Shown here: positions 36,717-46,105 of the stretch, in pieces
How positions within the stretch are numbered: the first letter of the stretch is position 1
Layout: each line of letters begins with the position of its first letter
Assembly: GCF_000526995.1 (NCBI RefSeq)
Contig: NZ_AZUI01000001.1
Coordinates: 4,072,001-4,136,000, forward strand
Reading direction: 5' to 3'
Length of the DNA stretch: 64,000 bases
Source: Lacrimispora indolis DSM 755
GTDB lineage: Bacteria > Bacillota > Clostridia > Lachnospirales > Lachnospiraceae
Translations under genes and position numbers: made by a program
The notes under the pieces: model-generated
Database searches by the model: none
What the model was told of the DNA's origin: nothing
The model's input: only the letters and a program-made list of their open reading frames with translations

Positions 36717-38063
36717 ATGGAATATATCATAGGGATTCTGATTTTGGTTTCATTCTTTGGCCTGGCATTTTATGCCGCAAGGGGCGGGAACTTAATGATG
36801 GGGATGCTGGTCATGGCAATTCTCTGGACCGTGCTTCCAATGCTTGGCAATACATTTGCAACAAATCCGGAGTTTGTGGCAGCCAATGCAGACAGGATCC
36901 AGATCACCTGGATCCAGGCATTTGCCAAGGTATTTCAAAGCGGCCCCGAAGGCTGGGGCAATGTTCTTGTCAACGTAGTATTTGGTGCATGGTTCGGGCG
37001 TGTCCTTTTGGAAACAGGCATTGCCTCCACCCTGATCCGTAAAACAACAGAGCTTGGAGGCGATAAGCCGGCTGTGACCTGCATCCTGTTATGCATCGTT
37101 ACCACTGCCATTTTCTCCTCCCTGTTTGGAGCCGGTGCGGTGGTTGCCATCGGAGTTATCGTTCTTCCCATCCTCATGTCCCTTGGAATTCCCAAGGTGC
37201 TTTCCGTGGTTTCCTTCATGCTGAGCATCGGGGCGGGGATGTTCTTAAATCCGGTATTGTTCGGACAGTATACGGCATTTTTCCTGGATGCAGAGGGAAA
37301 GACGGTTTACCCTTATGACCAGTATGTGCGGTGGGGCGGGATTGCCCTGACTGTCCAGCTTGTTTTCACCATCTGTCTGGTGCTGTTCTTTATGAGAAAA
37401 AAGAAAACCGTCCATCCATGGGCAGCCAGAAGGCCTATGAGACAGAAAATTGATTTTGCGCCGGGCAGATCTCTGCTGACGCCGTTTATCCCTGTTTTTT
37501 TGCTGATCGCATTTAAGGTTCCAATTATTATGGGCTTTTTGATCGGCGGTTTTTATGCTCTGTTTGTATGCGGGAAGCTTAAGGATTTCAGGACCGCATG
37601 CCGTACCTTTAATAAGGATTTCTTTGACGGCGTGGTGGATACGGCTCCTTTGGTCGGCTTTTTGCTGATGGTGCCCATGTTTAACAAGGCTGCAGAGCTG
37701 TGTATTCCATATTTTAATGCGTTGCTGGGAAACATCATTCCAAACAGCACCTTGTTTATTACCATCATATTCTGTGTGCTTGCGCCTCTTGGACTGTTCC
37801 GCGGACCCTTTACCCTGTATGGCTGCGGCGCTGCGACCCTGGGGATATTAAAGGGAATCGGCTTTTCCACAACATTCCTTGCTCCCCTTATGATCGCTTC
37901 CACAACAGTTATGAACGTTTCCTGCTGCATCACCCAGTCCTGGATCGTGTGGGGAATCAGTTATGCCAAGGTTTCCACAAAGGATTTCTTAAAAATAAGC
38001 ATTGTCTGCGGCTGGATCATCTGTATTATCCTGCAGATCATTACATTTATCATGTTCGGTTAA
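36717..38063 (+). CDS. Citrate-transporter-like organic acid permease
   Basis: The 448-aa polytopic membrane protein (about 11-12 helices) has the ion-transporter-superfamily pattern of the CitMHS / GntP / NhaD type. It has a G-rich re-entrant segment SSLFGAGAVVAIGVIVLPIL in the first half and a matching one, GLFRGPFTLYGCGAATLGIL, in the second. It probably imports the organic or sugar acid that feeds the YiaK-like reductase. GGGAGAGG precedes the ATG. It lies 52 bases after dlgD. Confidence 0.8.
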   Translation: MEYIIGILILVSFFGLAFYAARGGNLMMGMLVMAILWTVLPMLGNTFATNPEFVAANADRIQITWIQAFAKVFQSGPEGWGNVLVNVVFGAWFGRVLLETGIASTLIRKTTELGGDKPAVTCILLCIVTTAIFSSLFGAGAVVAIGVIVLPILMSLGIPKVLSVVSFMLSIGAGMFLNPVLFGQYTAFFLDAEGKTVYPYDQYVRWGGIALTVQLVFTICLVLFFMRKKKTVHPWAARRPMRQKIDFAPGRSLLTPFIPVFLLIAFKVPIIMGFLIGGFYALFVCGKLKDFRTACRTFNKDFFDGVVDTAPLVGFLLMVPMFNKAAELCIPYFNALLGNIIPNSTLFITIIFCVLAPLGLFRGPFTLYGCGAATLGILKGIGFSTTFLAPLMIASTTVMNVSCCITQSWIVWGISYAKVSTKDFLKISIVCGWIICIILQIITFIMFG

Positions 38064-38079
38064 TGGAGGGAGAAAACAC

Positions 38080-40209
38080 ATGGGAAAAAGATTGGTAAGA
38101 ATGGGGATCGATGTAGGAGGGACCCATACAAAGGCAGTTGCCATAGATAATGCAACACATGAAATAATCGGTAAATCCTCCGTTAAGACAACTCATGATG
38201 ACCGCAGCGGCGTGGCGGCAGGTGTTGTGGCTGCGTTTCAGAACTGTTTGAGGGAAAATGACATTGCTCCTGAGGATGTGATTTTTGTGGCCCACAGCAC
38301 CACCCAGGCAACCAATGCCCTGATCGAAGGGGATGTTGCAACAGTAGGAGTGATCGGAATGGGACCAACAGGTCTGGAAGGCTTTTTATCCAGATGCCAG
38401 ACCAGGTTAAAGGACATTGATCTGGGTTCAGGAAGGAAAATTACGATCAAAAACTCCTATATCAAGGATATGGATGTGGATGAAGTCACGGTGAAAAAAG
38501 CCGTGGAGGAGTTAAAGACAGAAGGTGCCCAGGTGCTGGTCGCTTCGGATACATACGGAGTGGATGACATCGGCGGAGAGCAGTTTGTCTTTGAAATCGC
38601 CCATGATGAGATGGGAATGGAAACAACGCTGGCTTCCGATATCACCAAGCTGTATGGGCTTACCAGAAGGACCAGGACAGCAGCAATCAACGCAAGTATT
38701 TTGCCTAAGATGTTAAATACGGCAAACTCCACGGAGGAAAGCGTACGGAAAGCGGGCGTAGAAGTGCCGCTTATGATCATGCGCGGGGACGGCGGCGTCA
38801 TGGAAATCAATGAGATGAAAAAACGGCCGGTCCTGACCATGCTGTCCGGCCCGGCGGCCAGTGTTATGGGTTCTCTCATGTATTTAAGGGCTTCCAACGG
38901 CGTTTACTTTGAGGTGGGCGGAACCACCACCAACATAGGTGTCATTAAAAACGGGCGTCCGGCCATTGATTATTCCATCGTGGGAGGTCACAGGACTTAC
39001 ATCAGTTCCCTGGATGTGCGGGTCCTGGGTGTGGCAGGAGGAAGCATGATCCGGGTGAATAAAAGCGGCGTTCATGATGTGGGACCTCGTTCCGCCCATA
39101 TCGCAGGCATGGATTATGCGGTATTTACCGATGAATCGGAAATCGTTGATCCCAAGCTGGAATTTTTCTCTCCAAGGGAAGGTGATCCTGATGATTATGT
39201 GGCCATCCGCCTTGGAAGCGGAAAGAGGATCACCCTCACAAACAGCTGTGCAGCTAATGTCCTTGGTCTGGTAACTCCAAAGGATTTCTCCTACGGAAAT
39301 GTCAATGCGGCCAGAAAAGCCATGCAGCCGGTTGCGGACTATCTGGGAGTGACGGTGGAAGAGGTGGCAAAACAGATCCTGACAAGGGCTTATGAGAAGA
39401 TCCAGCCCATCATCATGGAACTGGCTGATAAATACCGTCTGGAGCATGACCAGATATCCCTGGTGGGAGTAGGCGGAGGAGCCACCTCCCTGATCGGGTT
39501 CTGCGCGGAGAAGATGAACATCAAATACAGTGTGCCTGAGAATGCGGAGGTAATCTCCTCCATCGGCGTAGCCCTTGCCATGGTGCGGGACGTGGTGGAG
39601 CGGGTGGTTCCAAATCCAACACCAGAGGACATTAAAAGCATTAAGAGAGAGGCCATTGATAAAGCGGTGGAAAGCGGCGCGTCTCCTGATACGGTAGAAG
39701 TCCACATTGAAATCGACCCGCAGACCTCCAAACTGACAGCCATTGCATTAGGCTCCACAGAGGTAAAGACAACGGACTTATTAAAAGAATGTACAGAAGC
39801 AGAGGCAAGGACCCTGGCAGCAGAAGATATGCGTGCCAAACCTGCCGATATCACCCTTGTGGGCCAGACGTCAAATTTCTATGTATATAATATGGAGGCA
39901 AAAGGAAAGCAGCCTCTCCGGATTCTGGACAAAAAGGGCTTTATCAAAGTTCAGAGAACCGACGGAAAGGTAGTGCTTGCCAAAGCCTCCTCTTACCGGA
40001 GCGTGGTATCCAGGATGTGGGAAGAACTGGCATTATTTAAAGCCGATGCCATACTGCGGCCCGATTACTATCTCTGTGTAGGTGCCCGTGTCATGGACTT
40101 TAACGGAACCGGGGAACTGGAACAGATCCTGATGCTGATGGATGTAGAGATGCAGATGATCGATACAGGAGATGACATCATCGTTGTTGGAGCAAAGAAT
40201 CAGTTATAA
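38080..40209 (+). CDS. HyuA-like hydantoinase/oxoprolinase ATPase
   Basis: The 709-aa protein is related to the HyuA / oxoprolinase alpha family, with the ATPase-fold phosphate motifs MGIDVGGTHTKAVAID at the start, FEVGGTTTNIG in the middle and GVGGGATSLIGF near the end. HyuA proteins use ATP to open cyclic amides or carboxylate small ketones, normally with a HyuB partner; none is encoded here. The ATG at 38080 follows GGAGGGAG; upstream in-frame codons overlap the permease gene. The C-terminal ~170 residues (from about residue 540) are an extra domain after the HyuA core. Confidence 0.82.
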   Translation: MGKRLVRMGIDVGGTHTKAVAIDNATHEIIGKSSVKTTHDDRSGVAAGVVAAFQNCLRENDIAPEDVIFVAHSTTQATNALIEGDVATVGVIGMGPTGLEGFLSRCQTRLKDIDLGSGRKITIKNSYIKDMDVDEVTVKKAVEELKTEGAQVLVASDTYGVDDIGGEQFVFEIAHDEMGMETTLASDITKLYGLTRRTRTAAINASILPKMLNTANSTEESVRKAGVEVPLMIMRGDGGVMEINEMKKRPVLTMLSGPAASVMGSLMYLRASNGVYFEVGGTTTNIGVIKNGRPAIDYSIVGGHRTYISSLDVRVLGVAGGSMIRVNKSGVHDVGPRSAHIAGMDYAVFTDESEIVDPKLEFFSPREGDPDDYVAIRLGSGKRITLTNSCAANVLGLVTPKDFSYGNVNAARKAMQPVADYLGVTVEEVAKQILTRAYEKIQPIIMELADKYRLEHDQISLVGVGGGATSLIGFCAEKMNIKYSVPENAEVISSIGVALAMVRDVVERVVPNPTPEDIKSIKREAIDKAVESGASPDTVEVHIEIDPQTSKLTAIALGSTEVKTTDLLKECTEAEARTLAAEDMRAKPADITLVGQTSNFYVYNMEAKGKQPLRILDKKGFIKVQRTDGKVVLAKASSYRSVVSRMWEELALFKADAILRPDYYLCVGARVMDFNGTGELEQILMLMDVEMQMIDTGDDIIVVGAKNQL

Positions 40210-40261
40210 AGAATAACGGAAGCAGATCATAAGGCAGGAATGGGAAAGGAGAGTGATGCCC

Positions 40262-41017
40262 ATGAACAGGGAAGGCGCAAAAAGGCTGGTTCAGGGATTG
40301 CTTGGAAAGCAGCAGGTACCTGACTTTGGGCTGGAGGAACCGGGCAGGATCCTCCCTCTCCATCCCATGATGGAGGATATGGCAAAGCTGTCTGAAACAG
40401 AGTTTGGCATGTATGCATGGTCCAGAGAACCTTTGGAAGGAAAGTTTGACCGGGAACAAAAACTCCAATATATCCTGGAGGCAGGGCGTTGCGGAAGAGA
40501 GGAGGCTGCTCTTTTAAAAGAGGAGCATAACACAAAAGATCCGGACGTCATAGCCAGTAAACTGGGACTTAAGGTATTCACCCCGGATACACCCTCAGGA
40601 GGCGGCCATGTGATCTTTGCCCAGTATGTGGAGCCGGATGAGGTGACCATCTTCATGGATGGGGTGGAACGGGCCGAAAGGCTCATTGAGGACCATTGCC
40701 TTGGTGCACTTCTGGAACATGCTGATGTCCGGAGTCTCCTCCTTGCCCATGAGATCTTTCACTGGGTAGAATACCGCAAGGAGGATTTCATTTATACTAA
40801 GACAGAAAAGGTGGAACTTTGGAAGCCCCCGTTTTCCAATAGATCCAGGCTGGTGTGCCTGGGTGAGATTGCAGGCATGGCTTTTGCCGGAGAACTGCTG
40901 GGAATTTCCTTTTCCCCCTATGTCCTTGACGTGCTCCTGATGTACGGTTACCAGGAGGATGCGGCTACAGCCCTTTATGAGGAGATCATGGAGATGGCTC
41001 AAATGACGGCAGAATAG
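40262..41017 (+). CDS. HExxH zincin-like protein (ImmA/IrrE-like)
   Basis: The 251-aa protein carries HEIFH at residues 163-167. A GEIAGMAFAGELLG segment follows, whose E202 could be the third zinc ligand, the spacing and style of ImmA/IrrE-type zincins. The first ~110 residues have no recognised domain. It has no signal peptide. It is the last gene of the LacI-controlled operon, 52 bases after the HyuA-like gene. A processing role for the operon's enzymes or a non-peptidase hydrolase role are both possible. ATG 40256 is an alternative start. Confidence 0.65.
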   Translation: MNREGAKRLVQGLLGKQQVPDFGLEEPGRILPLHPMMEDMAKLSETEFGMYAWSREPLEGKFDREQKLQYILEAGRCGREEAALLKEEHNTKDPDVIASKLGLKVFTPDTPSGGGHVIFAQYVEPDEVTIFMDGVERAERLIEDHCLGALLEHADVRSLLLAHEIFHWVEYRKEDFIYTKTEKVELWKPPFSNRSRLVCLGEIAGMAFAGELLGISFSPYVLDVLLMYGYQEDAATALYEEIMEMAQMTAE

Positions 41018-41019
41018 AA

Positions 41020-41052
41020 AGAGAGACTAACCTTATCTGGGTTAGTCTCTCT
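41020..41052. terminator. Shared hairpin between convergent genes
   Basis: A perfect 13-bp stem AGAGAGACTAACC / GGTTAGTCTCTCT with a 7-nt loop lies between the HExxH gene and the convergent methyltransferase gene. The T content is modest on both sides. Confidence 0.75.
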
Positions 41053-41088
41053 GCATGTTTCCGGAACAAAGCTGTCGCAGCATATTCT

Positions 41089-41673
41089 TTAAGAGAAAAT
41101 ATAAACCGCATTAAACCGGTCATTTCTATAAGGGTCATAAAAACCATCGCTGATATCCCAGTCACGGAATTCTTTCTTAGAAAATAATAAGTGCTCTTCC
41201 CGGTGAGAGCGCATGGGGATTTCTCCGATCAGCACACCTTTTTTTGCAACACGAAGCAGCTCTTTTGTTGCTTTTTCCGCATACTCTTTATTTTCAAAAT
41301 AGAGGTAAACGCCGTAGCAGATCACCTTGTCAAAGGAATTATCCTTAAACGGCAGATCCGCGGCTTCGCCTGTCAGGACCGAATTCTGTAAAAACTGGAT
41401 ATGCTTTTGAACCAGGGTAGGAGAATAGTCAATGCCTACGTAATCACAGTCCAGATATTGGGCCAGGGCACCTGCGCCGCAGCCTACTTCAAGGACTTTG
41501 TCGTTTTTCTGTATATCCAGCCGTTTGGTGATCTGGCGGGCCACCTCTTCCATATCCACCTTGGTGGCCTCATAGCCGTCGTATGCCAGAAGATCCGTAA
41601 CGGAGCTGTCTGCCCGGCCTTTCCGAGTCCAGATCTGTTTCCAGGTTTCCTTTGATATTTCCTGTGTATTCAT
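41089..41673 (-). CDS. Class I SAM-dependent methyltransferase
   Basis: The 194-aa soluble methyltransferase has the SAM motif VLEVGCGAGALAQYL (~residue 62), the acidic motif DYVGIDYSP, LTGEAADLPFKDNSFDKVI and a motif IV-like region. The substrate is unknown. The ATG at 41673 follows GGAGG on the minus strand. It is downstream of the NTP-transferase/aminotransferase gene on the same strand and may share its transcript. Confidence 0.88.
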   Translation of the reverse strand: MNTQEISKETWKQIWTRKGRADSSVTDLLAYDGYEATKVDMEEVARQITKRLDIQKNDKVLEVGCGAGALAQYLDCDYVGIDYSPTLVQKHIQFLQNSVLTGEAADLPFKDNSFDKVICYGVYLYFENKEYAEKATKELLRVAKKGVLIGEIPMRSHREEHLLFSKKEFRDWDISDGFYDPYRNDRFNAVYIFS

Positions 41674-41725
41674 AGTTGCTGCCTCCTTCAATTTTCGTGC
41701 CCGCAGCTTACTGCAGGGTATTTGA

Positions 41726-43534
41726 CTAACGTAATATATGTTTCAGCGCATCAGCCAGACGTTCGTTGTCTGCTTCTGTCCTGACTGCAATGCGGATAAA
41801 CTCCCTGCCTTCCATTCCCGGCTTATGGGACAGATCCTTTACCAGAATGTTGTAACGGTTTAACAGGAGTTCTGCGATCTGGCCGGCAGAACAGCCATCG
41901 GTGATTTCACACATGATGAAATTGGCCTGAGAAGGGTAAAGCTTCAGCTGCCTGATGGAGGAAAGGGACTGGTATAATTTTTCTCTTGTCCTTTTAAAAT
42001 GCTCCAAAGCATCATGGTAGTCTGATTGGTATTTTTCAAATATCTGAAGAAAATACTCAGCCAGAGAGTTGATGTTCCAAATGGGCAGTTCTTCCCGCAC
42101 CTGATTTATAATTTCCGGGTCGCTGCTGGTAAGAAGCCCCAGCCTCAGTCCGGGGACTCCGTAGGATTTTGAAATGCTCTTAATAAGCACCAGGTTCTTG
42201 TACTCATCCAATATTTCCTGACTCATAAGGGAGGGCGATTCCTCTGCAGAGGAAAAGTCAATAAAGGATTCATCCAGAATGAATGTGATATTTCTTGCCT
42301 TACAGTATTGGACAAGAGATAAAACGTCCTGCTTTGGAAGGTAATTTCCCGTGGGATTATCCGGGTTTACGAGAACCAGGGCCTCCAGTTCCTTATCTTT
42401 GTAAAAGTCCATAATATCCTGGGCGGTATATGTATAATCAGGAGTTGAAACGGAAAAATAAAACGCATTCTGAGAACAGATTCCATATTCTTCAAAGGAA
42501 GGGCGCACAACGCCCACGGCATGTTTAAAGCTGCGGATCAAGGGCTTGATTAATTCGGCTGCTCCGTTTCCGGTGAGGACCTGGTTTCTGTCCAGGCCAA
42601 GGGATTTTGCGGCAAGCAGGTTATTGACATCAAGGCCGGAGGGATAGCTGGTGGTAAGAATTTCAAAGCTGGCCTTGATCTCTCCCATGAACCGGCTGTT
42701 TGGAAAATAGGGATTGACCAGGTAACAAAAATCCAGAAGTCCGGGATACCGCCAGTAGCCGCCGAAACGCTTTGATAACCGGGACAATCTGCTTTGGGAA
42801 TCCGTAAAAATAGATTCCGCAATATCTAAATCCTGCTCATCGTCTATTTCATACCAGAAGCCGTTTTCCAGCCTGGTGGCTTTTAAATCGTGGTCATCCA
42901 AAAGAGAAATGACCTTTAATACCTGTTCATAATATTCATTGTTACCCAGGGCCTTACTGTAGGCTTCCAGAAAGGGCACATAGTGGGTAGTGGAAAAATT
43001 GCGGCTGAATTTATAAATGTTGACGGTTTTATAATAGGAATGAATGTCTTCGAAACGGAAATCTTTCCGTGTGAGGAATTTCATAATATTGTCCTGCTCA
43101 TCAAGGAGGACCACCGTCCCATCCATCCAGCTTTCAAAATGGGCCACAAGAGCCAGATTGGGATAGGGGTCACTGATGATCTGGTTCAGCACCTCCTGCT
43201 CAAAAATCAAATCTGATTCCAGCAAAATGGTATCATCCAAAAGAAGCTGGTCCTTTGCAAGATAAAGGGAGTAAATATTGTTTGTTGTTTTGTACACAGG
43301 ATTGTCAATGTACATGACCGGAGTGGAGAGAGGGAGAGAGGATACAAAGGATTGAAGCTCTTCCCCCTTGTGGCCGGTGACTATGATGATCCTGTTCAAA
43401 CGGCAATGATCCAGCTGCTTTAGCATGCGTTCGATCATAGGAATGCCATTTACGGAAATCATGCATTTTGGCTGGTTTTCAGTTAGCTTTTTTAAACGCC
43501 GTCCCATTCCGGCGGCCAGAATAATTGCCTGCAT
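41726..43534 (-). CDS. Nucleotidyltransferase-aminotransferase fusion
   Basis: The 602-aa bifunctional protein is built of two enzymes. Residues ~1-235 are an NTP-transferase (LicC/PntC-like cytidylyl- or sugar-phosphate nucleotidyltransferase) with IILAAGMGRRLKKLTENQPK and an acidic LLESDLIF metal motif. Residues ~245-600 are a fold-type I PLP aminotransferase of the HisC/CobD type with VLVNPDNPTGNYLP, ILDESFIDF and SISKSYGVPGLRLG (PLP lysine). Such fusions are linked in other bacteria to making CDP-activated amino-alcohols or phosphonates for decorating lipids or glycans. No phosphonate gene is nearby, so the product is not defined. Confidence 0.85.
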   Translation of the reverse strand: MQAIILAAGMGRRLKKLTENQPKCMISVNGIPMIERMLKQLDHCRLNRIIIVTGHKGEELQSFVSSLPLSTPVMYIDNPVYKTTNNIYSLYLAKDQLLLDDTILLESDLIFEQEVLNQIISDPYPNLALVAHFESWMDGTVVLLDEQDNIMKFLTRKDFRFEDIHSYYKTVNIYKFSRNFSTTHYVPFLEAYSKALGNNEYYEQVLKVISLLDDHDLKATRLENGFWYEIDDEQDLDIAESIFTDSQSRLSRLSKRFGGYWRYPGLLDFCYLVNPYFPNSRFMGEIKASFEILTTSYPSGLDVNNLLAAKSLGLDRNQVLTGNGAAELIKPLIRSFKHAVGVVRPSFEEYGICSQNAFYFSVSTPDYTYTAQDIMDFYKDKELEALVLVNPDNPTGNYLPKQDVLSLVQYCKARNITFILDESFIDFSSAEESPSLMSQEILDEYKNLVLIKSISKSYGVPGLRLGLLTSSDPEIINQVREELPIWNINSLAEYFLQIFEKYQSDYHDALEHFKRTREKLYQSLSSIRQLKLYPSQANFIMCEITDGCSAGQIAELLLNRYNILVKDLSHKPGMEGREFIRIAVRTEADNERLADALKHILR

Positions 43535-43581
43535 AGCACACTCCTTTGTTCAAAAATGGAATAATTTATCAATTAATGAAC

Positions 43582-43610
43582 ATGATAGCAGGTTGATAAT
43601 GATCTGTCAA
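43582..43610 (-). promoter_or_regulatory. Promoter of the fusion gene
   Basis: On the minus strand, TTGACA (43610-43605) and TATCAT (43587-43582) are separated by 17 bp, 48 bases before the ATG. Confidence 0.8.
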
Positions 43611-43804
43611 TAGATTGGAGGTAAAAAGCTTATGAGAATTTTCCGGTGGTCAGTTCCGGATAAGTTTCGTGGCATCAAAATATGAACATGGATTTTCTTT
43701 TTGAATATAATAATATTTTTCCAAAAGCGTATACTAACTTTGAATCAAGTAAACAGAACGTGACTGAAAAGAACCAGGGAAAAATTTGAAAGGAGACAGT
43801 GTGG

Positions 43805-44026
43805 ATGAAAGGGATGTGTGAGTGTGCCGATGTATTTGTCCAGAAATGCAGTGTAAAAGATTTTGCATTATTAAAAATATGCCTGTGTGCAGTAGGAATC
43901 ATGGTTGGATTGATGATCCCGGAGAAAAAGAAAAAATGGCCTTTGATGGCTGCAGGCGTTGTTTTTGTATTTAGTTATATTCTGATCATGGGAAAATTCA
44001 TAAAGGTTTGCATGGACCAACGATAA
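43805..44026 (+). CDS. Small two-helix membrane protein
   Basis: The 73-aa protein has a Cys-containing N-terminus (CECADVFVQKC), then KDFALLKICLCAVGIMVGLMIP as a first membrane helix, a KKKK turn and a second helix (MAAGVVFVFSYILIMGKFI). Similar small clostridial proteins are sometimes labelled phosphate ABC permease, which the size does not support. The ATG at 43805 is nine bases after AAAGGAG. A strong terminator follows. Confidence 0.7.
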   Translation: MKGMCECADVFVQKCSVKDFALLKICLCAVGIMVGLMIPEKKKKWPLMAAGVVFVFSYILIMGKFIKVCMDQR

Positions 44027-44257
44027 GACCGCTCCGGGGAATTGGTGCGAAAAAGTTTCTGATTCCATGGCATGATGGGCTGTATCAGCATTTTGGTAAA
44101 ACAAATTGCTGGTACAGCCTTTTTCGTCTCGTTTAACCCAATCAGGCAGTAAAGGGGACCGGGATTATTCCCTTGTCTAAAGAATTACGTCCTATGAATA
44201 AAAATGCTCTGCTGTTAATCCTGATTTTGATAAAAATAATTAAAAAAGTTTGAGTTC
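44027..44257 (+). other. Gap before hcp
   Basis: Apart from the terminator at 44078-44125, this stretch shows no gene or repeat. Confidence 0.6.
44078..44125 (+). terminator. Rho-independent terminator
   Basis: The 13-bp stem GGCTGTATCAGCA / TGCTGGTACAGCC (one G-T wobble) is followed by five T, after the small membrane protein gene. Confidence 0.85.
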
Positions 44258-44299
44258 GTTGTAATAACAACAGACATGTTCTCCTGGCAATGGTATCCT
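44258..44299 (+). promoter_or_regulatory. HcpR-like operator and promoter of hcp
   Basis: A palindrome GTTGTAATAACAAC (44258-44271) is followed by CAGACA as a poor -35, a 17-bp spacer and an extended -10 TGGTATCCT (TATCCT at 44294-44299). The palindrome is centred about 41.5 bases before the inferred start point, the class II position of CRP/FNR activators. A near-identical module precedes the ferredoxin gene at 46659. Confidence 0.75.
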
Positions 44300-44371
44300 C
44301 TATAAAGAAAGCAAGAGCACTAAAAAATTGGTGCTATGCATAGAAAACATACAATTAGGAGGTAATGGAAT

Positions 44372-46003
44372 ATGAGCATGTTTTGCTATCAGTGTCAGGA
44401 GACAGCTAAAAACACAGGCTGTACCATTAAGGGTGTCTGTGGTAAGAATGAGGAGGTCGCCAAGCTTCAGGATCTGCTCATTTATGCGGTAAAGGGTATT
44501 TCTGAAATTGTTGTAAAGACAAAAACCGATGTTTCAGGGATCAACACAATCAATCATGAGGTGCTGACAAGCCTCTTTATTACGATCACAAACGCTAACT
44601 TTGATGCGGATGCAATTGAAAAGCAGATCGTAAAGGTTCTTGGTTTAAGAGACCAGCTTGCAAAAGATACGGGTTACAACGGAAACCAGGATGCCGCAGT
44701 ATTTACTGTGGATTCCAGAGAATCCATGCTTTCCAAGGCTTCCAAAGTTGGGGTTCTTGCTACGGAAAATGAAGATGTCCGTTCTTTAAGAGAACTGATC
44801 ATCTACGGAATCAAGGGTCTGGCCGCTTACACAGAGCATGCATTCAATATTGGGAAAGAGGATGTTTCCATTTATTCCTTTATGTACGAAGGACTTGCTG
44901 CAACTCTTGACGACAGCCTTACAGCTGATGATCTGGTTGCTTTGACTTTAAAGACCGGTGAATACGGAGTAAAGGGAATGGCTCTTCTTGATGAGGCCAA
45001 TACCTCCCGCTACGGAAATCCGGAAATCACTTCCGTTAATATCGGCGTCAGAAAGAATCCGGCCATTCTCATTTCCGGCCATGATTTAACAGATATGGAG
45101 CAGCTTTTAGAGCAGACAAAGGGGACAGGTGTGGATGTTTACACCCATGGAGAAATGCTTCCTGCCCATTATTATCCTGCATTTAAGAAATATGACAACT
45201 TTGTAGGAAACTACGGAAACTCCTGGTGGATGCAGGTTGGCGAATTTGAGTCCTTTCACGGACCGATTCTGTTTACCACAAACTGTATCGTTCCTCCAAA
45301 AACACCGGAAGTTGCAGAAAGAATTTTTACAACAGGTGCGGCAGGCTTCCCGGGCTGTCCTAATATTCCTGCAGACGAAAACGGAAAGAAAGATTTTTCT
45401 GCCATCATCGAAATGGCAAAGAAGCTTCCTTCTCCTGATGAGATCGAAACAGGCAGCATTGTAGGCGGTTTTGCCCACAATCAGGTGCTGGCACTTGCTG
45501 ATAAAGTAGTTGATGCCGTAAAATCAGGAGCTATTAAAAAGTTCTTTGTTATGGCAGGCTGCGACGGCAGAATGAAATCCAGAGAGTACTATACGGAATT
45601 TGCAAAGCAGCTTCCAAAGGATACCATCATTCTTACGGCAGGCTGTGCAAAATACAGATACAACAAGCTGGAGCTGGGCGACATCGGCGGAATCCCAAGA
45701 GTTCTGGATGCAGGACAGTGTAATGACTCCTACTCCCTGGCAGTGATCGCGCTGAAATTAAAAGAAGTATTCGGCCTTGATGATGTTAATAAGCTTCCTA
45801 TCGCTTATAACATCGCATGGTATGAGCAGAAAGCAGTTATCGTGCTTCTTGCGCTGCTTTACTTAGGAGTGAAGAACATTCATTTAGGACCCACATTACC
45901 AGGATTCTTATCTCCAAATGTTGCCAAAGTTCTTGTTGAAACATTTGGAATTGCAGGAATCGGCACGGTAGAAGATGATATCGAATTATTCATGAATGCA
46001 TAA
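44372..46003 (+). CDS. hcp: Hybrid cluster protein (hydroxylamine / NO reductase)
   Basis: The 543-aa protein carries the N-terminal cluster cysteines C5, C8, C17 and C23 ([15 protein letters not shown]...GVCGK). Further hybrid-cluster ligand motifs include [54 protein letters not shown] and GQCNDSYS. Hcp reduces nitric oxide or hydroxylamine and protects anaerobes from nitrosative stress. GGAGG precedes the ATG. It has its own promoter with an HcpR-like operator. Confidence 0.96.
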   Translation: MSMFCYQCQETAKNTGCTIKGVCGKNEEVAKLQDLLIYAVKGISEIVVKTKTDVSGINTINHEVLTSLFITITNANFDADAIEKQIVKVLGLRDQLAKDTGYNGNQDAAVFTVDSRESMLSKASKVGVLATENEDVRSLRELIIYGIKGLAAYTEHAFNIGKEDVSIYSFMYEGLAATLDDSLTADDLVALTLKTGEYGVKGMALLDEANTSRYGNPEITSVNIGVRKNPAILISGHDLTDMEQLLEQTKGTGVDVYTHGEMLPAHYYPAFKKYDNFVGNYGNSWWMQVGEFESFHGPILFTTNCIVPPKTPEVAERIFTTGAAGFPGCPNIPADENGKKDFSAIIEMAKKLPSPDEIETGSIVGGFAHNQVLALADKVVDAVKSGAIKKFFVMAGCDGRMKSREYYTEFAKQLPKDTIILTAGCAKYRYNKLELGDIGGIPRVLDAGQCNDSYSLAVIALKLKEVFGLDDVNKLPIAYNIAWYEQKAVIVLLALLYLGVKNIHLGPTLPGFLSPNVAKVLVETFGIAGIGTVEDDIELFMNA

Positions 46004-46029
46004 TAGCCGGATACCGGCGCAATAAAAAG

Positions 46030-46070
46030 GGAAGGCTGCATAACTGACGGGAGTTGGTTCGCAGCCTTCC
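46030..46070. terminator. Bidirectional terminator between hcp and cytidine deaminase genes
   Basis: A 10-bp perfect stem GGAAGGCTGC / GCAGCCTTCC. On the minus strand it is followed by CTTTTTATT, and on the plus strand by TGCTTTATC, so it can serve both convergent genes. Confidence 0.8.
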
Positions 46071-46105
46071 TGCTTTATCGGCTTCCGGGCATAATTCATA
46101 TTGAA

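Noticed and set aside
44258-44271. FNR box (TTGAT-N4-ATCAA)
   Set aside because: The palindrome is GTTGTAAT-type and lacks the TTGAT half-site, so an HcpR-like CRP/FNR relative is the better guess.
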